From: Streptomyces monashensis
Lineage (GTDB): Bacteria; Actinomycetota; Actinomycetes; Streptomycetales; Streptomycetaceae
Reading direction: 5' to 3'
DNA: 64,000 nucleotides
Assembly (NCBI RefSeq): GCF_001866665.1
Contig: NZ_MLYO01000033.1
Location: forward strand, 1-64,000
This document shows positions 41,844 to 49,910 of this stretch, in pieces (position 1 is the first letter of the stretch; every line of letters starts with the position of its first letter). The notes below the pieces were generated by a model that had not been told where the DNA came from, searched no databases, and was given only the letters and a program-made list of their open reading frames with translations. Both the position numbers and the translations under genes were made by a program.

Positions 41844-42866
41844 ATGAGCGCCGACCACCCGCCCGGACTCGACCTGGACCGGCTGCGCGCCCTGCTCGAC
41901 CGCGAGCGCCCGGGTCTCGTCACCGGCCCGCTGACCGGCCGGCTGATCGAGGGCGGCCGGTCGAACCTCACCTACGCGGTCTCCGACGGCACCGCGCGGT
42001 GGGTCGTCCGGCGGCCCCCGCTCGGCCATGTGCTGGCCACCGCGCACGACATGAAGCGCGAACACCGGGTGATCAGCGCCCTGCACCCGACGCGGGTGCC
42101 GGTCCCCCGCCCCGTGTTGCTGTGCGAGGACGAAGAGGTGCTCGGGGCGCCGTTCTACGTCATGGAGTTCGTCGAGGGCACCCCGTACCGCACGGCGGAG
42201 CAGCTCGCCCCGCTGGGCGCCGAGCGCACCCGCAACGCGCTGCTGTCCCTGGTGGACACGCTGGTCGAGCTGCACGCGGTGGACCCCGCCGAGGTGGGCC
42301 TCGCCGACTTCGGCCGCCCCGAGGGCTTCCTGGACCGCCAGCTGCGCCGCTGGGGCAAGCAGTTGGACGCCTCCCGCAACCGTGACCTGCCCGGCATCGA
42401 CGAGCTGCACGCGGCCCTCGGCCGCTCCCTGCCCGTCTCCCCCGCCCCGGCCGTCGTGCACGGCGACTACCGCCTGGACAACGTCCTCATCGGCGACGAC
42501 GACCGGATCAGGGCGATCCTCGACTGGGAGATGTCCACGCTCGGCGACCCACTGACCGACCTGGGCCTGCTGGTGATGTACAGCCGGCCGCTGGAGCTGC
42601 CGGACTCCCCCATCTCCACGACCGCCACGGCCGTCGGGCACCCCTCCCCCGAGGAGCTCGTCGAGCGGTACGCCGCGCGCTCGGGGCGGGACGTGTCCGC
42701 CGTCTCCTGGTACACGGCGTTCGCCTGGTTCAAGCTCGCCGTGATCCTGGAGGGCATCCACTACCGGTACACGCTCGGCCAGACGGTCGGGCGCGGCTTC
42801 GACCGGATCGGCGACCTCGTGCCCGTCTTCATCGACCACGGACTGACCACTCTTCAGGAAGGCTGA
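41844..42866 (+). CDS. APH-like phosphotransferase of the ACAD10/11 N-terminal type
   Basis: A 340-aa aminoglycoside phosphotransferase-fold protein. Lys-containing VVRRPPLG, catalytic VVHGDYRLDNVLIG (HGD-x4-N) and the metal site ILDWEMSTLGDPLTDLG are present. This subfamily accompanies acyl-CoA dehydrogenases of the ACAD10/11 type, which act on 4-hydroxyacyl-CoAs: the kinase phosphorylates the hydroxyl and the dehydrogenase-like partner eliminates it. The next gene, 7 bases on, is such a dehydrogenase. ATG 41844 follows GTAGGAG. Confidence 0.86.
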   Translation: MSADHPPGLDLDRLRALLDRERPGLVTGPLTGRLIEGGRSNLTYAVSDGTARWVVRRPPLGHVLATAHDMKREHRVISALHPTRVPVPRPVLLCEDEEVLGAPFYVMEFVEGTPYRTAEQLAPLGAERTRNALLSLVDTLVELHAVDPAEVGLADFGRPEGFLDRQLRRWGKQLDASRNRDLPGIDELHAALGRSLPVSPAPAVVHGDYRLDNVLIGDDDRIRAILDWEMSTLGDPLTDLGLLVMYSRPLELPDSPISTTATAVGHPSPEELVERYAARSGRDVSAVSWYTAFAWFKLAVILEGIHYRYTLGQTVGRGFDRIGDLVPVFIDHGLTTLQEG

Positions 42867-42873
42867 TCCAGAG

Positions 42874-44088
42874 ATGGACTTCGCGTTCGACGCGCGCACC
42901 GAGGAACTGCGCGCCAAGCTGCTCGCCTTCATGGACGAGTACGTCTACCCCGCCGAGGCCGTCGCCGAGGAGCAGCGGGCCGCTCTCGTCTCGCCCTGGG
43001 ACACCCCGGCCGTGGTCGGCGAGCTGAAGGCCGAGGCCCGCAGGCAGGGCCTGTGGAACCTGTTCCTCCCGGACGCCGAGTACGGCGCGGGCCTGACGAA
43101 CCTCCAGTACGCGCCGCTGGCCGAGATCACCGGCCGCTCCCCGCACCTCGCGCCCACCGCGACGAACTGCGCCGCGCCGGACACCGGCAACATGGAGGTG
43201 CTGGCGCAGTTCGCCGACGAGCGGCAGAAGAAGCAGTGGCTGGAGCCGCTGCTGGCGGGCGAGATCCGCTCGGCGTTCGCGATGACCGAGCCGGAGGTGG
43301 CCTCGTCCGACGCCACCAACATCACCACCCATATCGAGCGGGACGGCGACGACTACGTCATCACCGGCCGCAAGTGGTACATCTCCGGGGCGATGAACCC
43401 GGACTGCAGGATCTTCATCGTGATGGGCAAGACGGACCCGGACGGCGCCGACATCCGCCGCCAGCAGTCGATGGTCCTGGTCCCGCGCGACACCCCGGGT
43501 GTGACCGTCCGACGCGCGATGCAGGTCTTCGGCTACGAGGACCACTCGCACGGCGGCCACGCGGAGGTCGTCTTCGACCACGCGCGCGTGCCGGTCACGA
43601 ACCTGATCGGCGAGGAGGGCGGCGGCTTCGCCATCGCCCAGGCCCGGCTCGGCCCCGGCCGGATCCACCACTGCATGCGGCTGATCGGCATGGCCGAGCG
43701 GGCGATCGAGCTGATGTGCCGCCGGGCGGTGTCCCGTACGGCGTTCGGCAAGGCGCTGGCCCAGCAGGGGGTCGTCCAGAACTGGATCGCCGACGCCCGG
43801 GTGACGGTGGAGCAGCTGCGGCTGCTGGTGCTGAAGACGGCCTGGCTGATGGACACCGTCGGCAACAAGGGTGCCCACACGGAGATCCAGGCCATCAAGA
43901 TCGCCACCCCGCGCGCGGTGGTCGGCATCCTGGACCGGGCGATCCAGCTGCACGGCGCGGGCGGCGTGAGCCAGGACTTCCCGCTGGCCGAGCTGTACGC
44001 CAGCGCCCGCACCCTGATGCTGGCGGACGGCCCGGACGAGGTGCACCAGCGGTCCCTGGCGCGGCGGGAGTTGAAGAAGTACCTGTAG
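42874..44088 (+). CDS. Acyl-CoA dehydrogenase (ACAD10/11-like)
   Basis: A 404-aa FAD enzyme. FAMTEPEVASSDATNITTHIERDGDDYVI is the flavin-binding region, GEEGGGFAIAQARLGPGRIHHCMRLIG the central domain, and QLHGAGGVSQDFPLAELYASARTLMLADGPDEVHQRSLAR the C-terminus. These match the ACAD10/11 clade. With the preceding kinase it would process hydroxyacyl-CoAs for beta-oxidation. A 22-bp hairpin terminator follows. Confidence 0.9.
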   Translation: MDFAFDARTEELRAKLLAFMDEYVYPAEAVAEEQRAALVSPWDTPAVVGELKAEARRQGLWNLFLPDAEYGAGLTNLQYAPLAEITGRSPHLAPTATNCAAPDTGNMEVLAQFADERQKKQWLEPLLAGEIRSAFAMTEPEVASSDATNITTHIERDGDDYVITGRKWYISGAMNPDCRIFIVMGKTDPDGADIRRQQSMVLVPRDTPGVTVRRAMQVFGYEDHSHGGHAEVVFDHARVPVTNLIGEEGGGFAIAQARLGPGRIHHCMRLIGMAERAIELMCRRAVSRTAFGKALAQQGVVQNWIADARVTVEQLRLLVLKTAWLMDTVGNKGAHTEIQAIKIATPRAVVGILDRAIQLHGAGGVSQDFPLAELYASARTLMLADGPDEVHQRSLARRELKKYL

Positions 44089-44104
44089 AAGTACCCGCAA
44101 AGGA

Positions 44105-44149
44105 GCACGGGTAAGGGGCGTCCGCCGGGCGGACGCCCCTTACCCGTGC
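44105..44149. terminator. Very long bidirectional terminator
   Basis: Perfect 22-base arms (44105-44126 and 44128-44149) with a single unpaired base between them lie between converging genes. The core GGGGCGTCC/GGACGCCCC is flanked by AC-rich and GT-rich arms. It is the longest perfect stem I noticed in the window. Confidence 0.88.
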
Positions 44150-44168
44150 GCTGCTCACGCCTGCGCCG

Positions 44169-44762
44169 CTACGGCCGCAGCGCCCGCAGCAGCAGGTCCG
44201 CCAGGTGGTCGGCGACCTGCTGCGGGGTGAGCGGGCCGTTCGGGCGGTACCAGGTCGACAGGTGGTGGACCGAGCCGAAGTGGTAGTCCACGACCAGGTC
44301 GGCCGGGGTCGCCGTGGAGAAGACGCCCTCCTTCTGGCCCTCCTCGATCAGCGCGCGGAACCGTTCGTGGTAGCGCCTGCGCTCGGCGCGGACCTGCTTG
44401 CTCTTCTCCGGGCTCAGATGGTGCATCGAGCGGAAGAAGATCATCGCGTCGTCGAGGTTCTCGATCGTCGTGACGACCACGTCCGCCGCGGCGCCGCGCA
44501 GCCGCTGCTCGACGGGTGCGGCCATGTCGGCGAAGTGGTCGAGCCGCTCCATCTGGAGGCGCAGCACGCGCGCGTACACCTCGTGCAGGAGGTCGTCCTT
44601 GGAGCCGAAGTAGTGGTACAGCGCCCCCTTGGTGACGCCCGCCGCCTCCACGATCTCCTGCACCGAGGTGCGGTCGTAGCCCTGCTCGGCGAAGAGCCGG
44701 GTGGCGGCGGCCAGCAGCCGCTGCGGGACGGGCGTCCCGTCCCCGTCCGTCGTCCTGGGCAC
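44169..44762 (-). CDS. TetR family regulator (acyl-CoA locus)
   Basis: A 197-aa TetR-type repressor. The HTH is LFAEQGYDRTSVQEIVEAAGVTKGALYHYFGSKDDLLHEVY (residues about 23-63). The ligand domain has EQRLRGAAADVVVTTIE and ends in QVADHLADLLLRALRP. It is the third gene of the SDR-ligase-TetR operon. Matching palindromes near 41786 and 47273 make it the probable controller of both acyl-CoA operons, released by an acyl-CoA (inference by analogy with KstR/FadR proteins). Confidence 0.87.
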   Translation of the reverse strand: MPRTTDGDGTPVPQRLLAAATRLFAEQGYDRTSVQEIVEAAGVTKGALYHYFGSKDDLLHEVYARVLRLQMERLDHFADMAAPVEQRLRGAAADVVVTTIENLDDAMIFFRSMHHLSPEKSKQVRAERRRYHERFRALIEEGQKEGVFSTATPADLVVDYHFGSVHHLSTWYRPNGPLTPQQVADHLADLLLRALRP

Positions 44763-44789
44763 TGCGGGCCACCTGCCTTTCCGTGTTGC

Positions 44790-46460
44790 TCAGTCGTTGT
44801 CGTGCGCGCGGGAACGCAGTTCCCGGCGGAGGATCTTCCCACTCGCCGTCTTCGGCAGCTCGGGCAGGATCTCCACCTGACGCGGGTACTTATAAGCCGC
44901 AAGTCTCTCCTTGCAGTACACCGCGAGTGCGTCCGGGTCCGTCTCGGCGCCCGGACGCAGGCTGATATACGCCTTGACGGTCTCGCCACGATAGCCGTCG
45001 GGCACCCCGACGACGGCCGCCTCGCGTACCGCCGGGTGGGTGTAGAGCACGTCCTCGACCTCGCGCGGCCACACCTTGAAGCCGGACGCGTTGATCATGT
45101 CCTTCTTGCGGTCGACGACGTAGAGCCAGCCCTGCTCGTCCATGAAGCCGATGTCGCCCGTGCGCAGCTCGCCGTCCGGGAAGGTCTCGGCGGTGGCCTC
45201 CGGGCGCCGCCAGTAGCCGGGGATGACCTGCGGGCCGCGTACGACGATCTCGCCCTGCTCCCCGAACGGCACCTCCTCGCCCTGGTCGTCCAGGATGCGC
45301 ACGAGCGTGTCGGCGCCGGGCAGGCCGACCGACAGCGTCCCGGAGACGGGGTCCACCGGCGCCTCCAGGCCGGGCGGCACGGAGGCGCAGGGGGCGGTGC
45401 ACTCGGTGAGGCCGTAGCCGACCCGGATGTAGGGCCCGAAGCGCTCCCGGAACCCCTCGACGAGGGCGGGCGGCACGGGGGCGCCGCCCGAGGAGATGTT
45501 CACGAAGGAGGCGAAGTGCTCGCGGGTCGCGTCCGGGCGGGCGGCCAGCGCCATGAACGCGGTGGCGGGGCCGACCGTGTAGTGCGGGCGGTGCTCGGCG
45601 AACGCCTCCAGGACGACCCCGGGCTCGAAGCGGTAGGTGAGCACCAGGGTGCCCGCGCTGTTCAGACAGGCACCGAACTGGCAGACCATGCCGGTGATGT
45701 GGAACAGCGGCGCGAGCGCGTAGTACACGGGCGCCTCGGGCAGTCCGAGCCCGGTGCTCTGCCGTTCGGCGTTGTGCATGATGTTGGCGTGCGTGTTGGT
45801 GGCGCCCTTGGGTGTGCCGCTGGTGCCGGAGGTGTAGCTGATCAGGGCGATGTCGTCCGGGCGCGGATCGCGGCCCCCGGGTGCCGTGCCGCCCTGCCGG
45901 GCGACGGCCACGAGATCGTCGGCGTCGGCGGCCCGCGGCGGCCGCTCGAATCCGAGCACCCGCGCGTCGTCCCGCGTCTGGAAGTCCAGCTCGGACGCGG
46001 TGAGCACGATCCGCACCGGCGAGCCGGCCGCCGTCTCGCGCAGATACGACTCCCAGGCCCGGTCGGAGCAGACCAGCGCGGTCACCTCGCCGTCCCGCAG
46101 GACGTGCCCCACCTCGGCCGACTTGTACATCGGGTTGACGGGGACGACGACCGCGCCCGCCTTCCAGGCGCCGAGGAGGGCGAGCACGAAGTGCGGGGAG
46201 TTCTGGAGCAGCACGGCCACGCGGTCACCGCGTTCCAGCCCGCGCGCGGCGAGGTGGGCGGCGACGGAGTCGCTCAGCCCGTCCACCTCGCGGTAGCTCA
46301 GCCGGGCGTCGAAGTAGGAGAGGAAGGTGCGGTCGGGGGCCTCGGCGACGGCGGCGGCGAGCGCGTGCACCAGCGAGTCGGCGGGGTCGACGGGAGCGCG
46401 CTGGGCCTCGTCGAGCAGGGCGAGCCAGGGCCGGTCGGCGTACCGGGAGGGGCGGCTCAC
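44790..46460 (-). CDS. AMP-dependent acyl-CoA synthetase
   Basis: A 556-aa ANL-superfamily ligase that activates a carboxylic acid to acyl-AMP and then acyl-CoA. The P-loop is ISYTSGTSGTPKGA; GYGLTECTAP, the ATP-binding GELRTGDIGFMDEQGWLYVVDRKKDMI and the catalytic Lys in PKTASGKILRRELR are all present. It resembles long- or medium-chain FadD types; the acid is unknown. The GTG at 46460 overlaps the SDR stop (GTGA), so the two are translationally coupled. It works with the SDR and the acyl-CoA dehydrogenase as a catabolic set. Confidence 0.92.
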   Translation of the reverse strand: MSRPSRYADRPWLALLDEAQRAPVDPADSLVHALAAAVAEAPDRTFLSYFDARLSYREVDGLSDSVAAHLAARGLERGDRVAVLLQNSPHFVLALLGAWKAGAVVVPVNPMYKSAEVGHVLRDGEVTALVCSDRAWESYLRETAAGSPVRIVLTASELDFQTRDDARVLGFERPPRAADADDLVAVARQGGTAPGGRDPRPDDIALISYTSGTSGTPKGATNTHANIMHNAERQSTGLGLPEAPVYYALAPLFHITGMVCQFGACLNSAGTLVLTYRFEPGVVLEAFAEHRPHYTVGPATAFMALAARPDATREHFASFVNISSGGAPVPPALVEGFRERFGPYIRVGYGLTECTAPCASVPPGLEAPVDPVSGTLSVGLPGADTLVRILDDQGEEVPFGEQGEIVVRGPQVIPGYWRRPEATAETFPDGELRTGDIGFMDEQGWLYVVDRKKDMINASGFKVWPREVEDVLYTHPAVREAAVVGVPDGYRGETVKAYISLRPGAETDPDALAVYCKERLAAYKYPRQVEILPELPKTASGKILRRELRSRAHDND

Positions 46461-47230
46461 CGGGCCTCCTCCCACGCGCGCTGGATGCGGTTCATGCCGC
46501 GCAGCCAGCGGTCCGGCTCGGCGGCGCGCGCCTGGTAGAAGCCCGCCACCTCGGGGTGCGGCAGGATCAGGAAGCGGTCCTCCTCGATCCCCCGGAACAG
46601 GTCGTCCGCGACGGCCTGCGGCTCGATCGCGGTCGACTGAAGCACCAGCTCGCCGGCGCTGCCGGTCGCGGCCAGCATGTCCGTGCGCACGCCCTGCGGA
46701 CAGATCGCGTGCACCTTCACGCCCCGGTGCCGGTACGTGAGCGACAGCCACTCGGCGAAGGCGTAGGCGCCGTGCTTGGTGACGCTGTAGGAGGGGGCGC
46801 CGATCATGGTGAGCAGCCCGGCGGCCGACACGGTGGACACGAACCGGCCGCGGCCGCGCTCCAGCCAGTCGGGCAGCAGCTCGTGGGCCGCGCGGACGTG
46901 CGCCATGACGTTCACGTCCCAGGACAGCGCCCAGGACCGCTCGTCGAGCGGCCCGCCCGCACCGCCGTCCTCGAAGGCGACCCCGGCGTTCGCGCAGTAG
47001 ACGTCGACGGTGCCGCCGAGTGCGTCCCGGGCGTCGGCGACGATCGCGGAGGCGTCGCCGGGCACGGCGGTCCCGCCGATCTCCGCGGCCACCGCCTTCG
47101 CCTTCTCGGCGTCCAGGTCGTTCACGACGACCCGCGCCCCCTCGGCGGCGAACCGCCGGGCCAGCGCGGCCCCGATCCCTCCGCCCGCCCCCGTGACGAC
47201 CACTCCCGCATCCTGCACGGCTTCCACCAT
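46457..47230 (-). CDS. SDR family oxidoreductase
   Basis: A 257-aa short-chain dehydrogenase. VVVTGAGGGIGAALARRFAAEGA binds the cofactor, NDLDAEK gives NAD(P) preference, YCANAG replaces NNAG, and Ser in STVSAAG with YSVTKHGAY (Tyr-x3-Lys) forms the active site. As the first gene of the SDR-ligase-TetR operon it may oxidise an alcohol or 3-hydroxyacyl group upstream of CoA ligation. ATG 47230 follows AAGGAGACCG. Confidence 0.88.
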   Translation of the reverse strand: MVEAVQDAGVVVTGAGGGIGAALARRFAAEGARVVVNDLDAEKAKAVAAEIGGTAVPGDASAIVADARDALGGTVDVYCANAGVAFEDGGAGGPLDERSWALSWDVNVMAHVRAAHELLPDWLERGRGRFVSTVSAAGLLTMIGAPSYSVTKHGAYAFAEWLSLTYRHRGVKVHAICPQGVRTDMLAATGSAGELVLQSTAIEPQAVADDLFRGIEEDRFLILPHPEVAGFYQARAAEPDRWLRGMNRIQRAWEEAR

Positions 47231-47272
47231 CGGTCTCCTTCGACACGACGCGACTCGGCTCAGCGTTCGCCA

Positions 47273-47292
47273 GACTAACCAGTCGGTATGTG
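47273..47292. promoter_or_regulatory. TetR-type operator upstream of the SDR-ligase-TetR operon
   Basis: Read on the minus strand this is CACATACCGACTGGTTAGTC. It shares ACATACCGAC and the following GGT with the palindrome at 41786-41803. It lies about 45 bases from the SDR start and about 35 from the divergent NamZ-like gene, so it may affect both. Confidence 0.55.
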
Positions 47293-47325
47293 TAAAAGGA
47301 AGAGTGACCGCACCACCCTCAAGGC

Positions 47326-48546
47326 ATGCATCTGTCCCGACGGAACCTCCTCGCGTCGGCCACGCTGGCCGCCGCCCCACGCCCGCCGCTGCACCGCGAA
47401 CGATTGCGAACCGGCTTCGAAAGGCTCGCGGCCGACGGCTACTCCCTCCTGCGGGACCAGCGCGTCGGCATCGTCACCAACCCCACCGGCATCACCCGGG
47501 ACGCCCTGCACATCGTCGACGTGATGCACCGGGACCCCCGGGTGCGGCTGACGGCGGTCTTCGGCCCCGAGCACGGCTTCCGGGGCACCGCGCAGGCCGG
47601 CGGCTCCGAGGGCCGCTCCACCGACCCGGCGACGGGCCTGCCGGTCTACGACACCTACCTCAAGAGCGGGCAGGCCCTGGCCGACATCTTCACCACCGCC
47701 GGCGTCGACACGGTCGTCTTCGACATCCAGGACGTCGGCGCACGCTTCTACACGTACATCTGGACGCTCTACGACTGCATGGCGGCGGCGCGGCTCGCGG
47801 GGAAGCGGTTCGTGGTCCTCGACCGGCCCAGTCCGGTGACCGGCCGCGAGGCCCGAGGACCGGTCCTGCACAAGGAGTTCGCGACCTTCGTCGGCCGGCA
47901 GCCCGTCGCGCAGGCGCACGGCATGACCGTCGCGGAGCTGGCGCGGCTGTTCAACGGGGAGTTCCTGGAGAAGGCCGTCACGCTGGACACCGTCCTGATG
48001 AGCGGGTGGCGGCGCTCGGACTGGTACGACGCCGCCACCCTGCCGTGGGTGCCGCCGAGCCCGAACATGCCGACCCCGGACACGGCGCTCGTCTACTCGG
48101 GTACCGGCATGTTCGAGGGCACCAACCTCTCGGAGGGCAGGGGCACGACGAGGCCCTTCGAACTGCTCGGCGCCGAGGGCGTCGACGGCCGCTGGGCCGC
48201 CACCGCGAACGAACTCGCCCTGCCCGGCGTGCGGTTCAGGGAGGCCTACTTCGCGCCCACGTTCTCCAAGTTCGCGGGCCGGACGGTCGGCGGGGTGCAG
48301 ATCCACGTGACCGACCGGACCGCCTACGACCCCGTGCGCACCGGGATCGCGCTCCTGGTGACCGCGAAGCGGGTCTGGGCGGACTTCGCCTGGCGGCCGG
48401 ACCACTGGATCGACACGCTCACCGGTTCGGCCCGGGTGCGCACGATGATCGACGCGGGCGCGGGCACGGACGAGGTGACAGGCGCCTGGCAGGACGAGCT
48501 GGCCGCGTTCCGGCGCACGCGAAAGGGGTATCTCCTGTACGAGTGA
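47326..48546 (+). CDS. DUF1343 protein, NamZ-like exo-beta-N-acetylmuramidase
   Basis: A 406-aa exported protein with an N-terminal Tat-like signal (SRRNLLASATLAAA). The DUF1343 core shows RVGIVTNPTGIT, VFGPEHGFRGTAQAG, VVFDIQDVGARFYTYIWTLYD, VLDRPSP and VYSGTGMFEGTNLSEGRGTT, as in NamZ, which removes terminal MurNAc from peptidoglycan fragments. It probably works in cell-wall recycling. It is divergent from the SDR and upstream of an alpha/beta hydrolase gene (30-base gap). ATG 47326 has no strong Shine-Dalgarno. Confidence 0.86.
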   Translation: MHLSRRNLLASATLAAAPRPPLHRERLRTGFERLAADGYSLLRDQRVGIVTNPTGITRDALHIVDVMHRDPRVRLTAVFGPEHGFRGTAQAGGSEGRSTDPATGLPVYDTYLKSGQALADIFTTAGVDTVVFDIQDVGARFYTYIWTLYDCMAAARLAGKRFVVLDRPSPVTGREARGPVLHKEFATFVGRQPVAQAHGMTVAELARLFNGEFLEKAVTLDTVLMSGWRRSDWYDAATLPWVPPSPNMPTPDTALVYSGTGMFEGTNLSEGRGTTRPFELLGAEGVDGRWAATANELALPGVRFREAYFAPTFSKFAGRTVGGVQIHVTDRTAYDPVRTGIALLVTAKRVWADFAWRPDHWIDTLTGSARVRTMIDAGAGTDEVTGAWQDELAAFRRTRKGYLLYE

Positions 48547-48575
48547 GGCGCGATGTGTGGCCGAGGGAGCCCGGC

Positions 48576-49871
48576 ATGGCGGATCCTGGAATGAGCGTGA
48601 CTCCCTACTGGGAGCTGACCTTCGACGCGGACGGGGACGTGGACGGCCCCGAGCGCGACCGGTTGCTGGCACAGGTCGGGGAGCGCGGCGTCCGAGACCT
48701 GATCGTCTTCGCCCACGGCTGGAACGACGACCGTTCGAGCGCGACCGCGCTCTACCGCCACTTCTTCGCCCCCTTCCCGGGCCTCGCACCGCACGCCCGC
48801 CTCGGCTACGTGGGCGTGATCTGGCCGTCGATGCGCTTCAGCGACGAGCCGATCCCCGACTTCCCGAAGTCGACGGCGGTCGCGGTGGCGCAGCCGGCGG
48901 GACTGGACGCGAACACGCGGCGCGCGCTGGTGGCCGTCTTCCCCGACCGGGCGGCGCTGATCGGCCAGTTGGCCCGGATGCTGGACGAACGGCCGGACGG
49001 CGCGCAGGGGCTGGCCGAGTTCGGGCGGCTGGTGCGGCAGCTGATCGACGGGGAGCGGCGGCCCGGCGTCGCCGACACGGAGGAGGAGGGCGAGCCGCGG
49101 GTGTTCGCCGAGGACGCGGCGACCGCGTGCGCGGAGTTCGCCGAGGCGCTCGCGGCGGTCCGGTCCTCGGCGGCCCCTGCCGAGGGGTTCAGCATCCCGA
49201 ACCCCTGGGAGGGTGCCAAGGAGCTGCTGCGGCAGGCGGCGTACTACACGATGAAGCGGCGCGCCGGGACGGTCGGCGAGCGCGGACTCGGCCCGGCGAT
49301 CGGGAAGCTGGCGGGGGCGGCGCCCGGGGTGCGGGTGCATCTAATGGGGCACAGCTTCGGCGGGCGGCTGGTGTCGTTCGCGCTGCGCGGACTGCCCGAC
49401 GGGGTGCGGGCGGTGAAGTCGGTGACGCTGCTGCAAGGCGCGTTCTCGCACTACGCGTTCGCGGAGCGGGTGCCGCAGGCTCCGGACAGGGTGGGAGTGC
49501 TGAAGGACGGGCAGCGGCGGATCGACGGTCCGCTGGTGGCCTGCTACTCGCACTTCGACACGGCGCTCGGCACGTTCTATCCGCTGGCCTCGCGGCTGTC
49601 GGGGGACGACCGCTCGTTCGCGGGCAGCGAGATCGCGGGCCTGCTGGGGCCGGAGTGGGGTGCCCTGGGGCACGACGGGGTGCAGGCGGTGCCGGGAGCC
49701 GCGCGGCTGGACCTCGCGACGGCGCTGGCCTCGGGGCTGCCGACGACGGGGTGCGTGAGCGTGGACGCGGCGTCGGTCGTCCGCCGGGGCGGCCCGCCGG
49801 CCGGGGCGCACAGCGACATCGGGCACCCCGAGCTGGCGCGGGTGGTCCTGGCGGCGGGCCGGATCGGCTGA
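48576..49871 (+). CDS. Alpha/beta-hydrolase-fold protein of unknown function
   Basis: A 431-aa protein with a serine hydrolase core split by a large insertion. DLIVFAHGWNDDRSSATALY (about 44-63) is the oxyanion strand, VHLMGHSFGGRLVSFAL (about 254-270) carries the G-x-S-x-G nucleophile, and GAHSDIGHPE near the C-terminus has the catalytic His. The insertion (about 120-240) is variable and charged. It resembles DUF900-like proteins and may act on lipids or esters. ATG 48576 follows GAGGGAG; an ATG five codons on is also possible. It shares an operon with the NamZ-like gene. Confidence 0.75.
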   Translation: MADPGMSVTPYWELTFDADGDVDGPERDRLLAQVGERGVRDLIVFAHGWNDDRSSATALYRHFFAPFPGLAPHARLGYVGVIWPSMRFSDEPIPDFPKSTAVAVAQPAGLDANTRRALVAVFPDRAALIGQLARMLDERPDGAQGLAEFGRLVRQLIDGERRPGVADTEEEGEPRVFAEDAATACAEFAEALAAVRSSAAPAEGFSIPNPWEGAKELLRQAAYYTMKRRAGTVGERGLGPAIGKLAGAAPGVRVHLMGHSFGGRLVSFALRGLPDGVRAVKSVTLLQGAFSHYAFAERVPQAPDRVGVLKDGQRRIDGPLVACYSHFDTALGTFYPLASRLSGDDRSFAGSEIAGLLGPEWGALGHDGVQAVPGAARLDLATALASGLPTTGCVSVDAASVVRRGGPPAGAHSDIGHPELARVVLAAGRIG

Positions 49872-49910
49872 GCCGTCCCGCCACCACGACGTCACCTCGT
49901 ACGCGTCACC

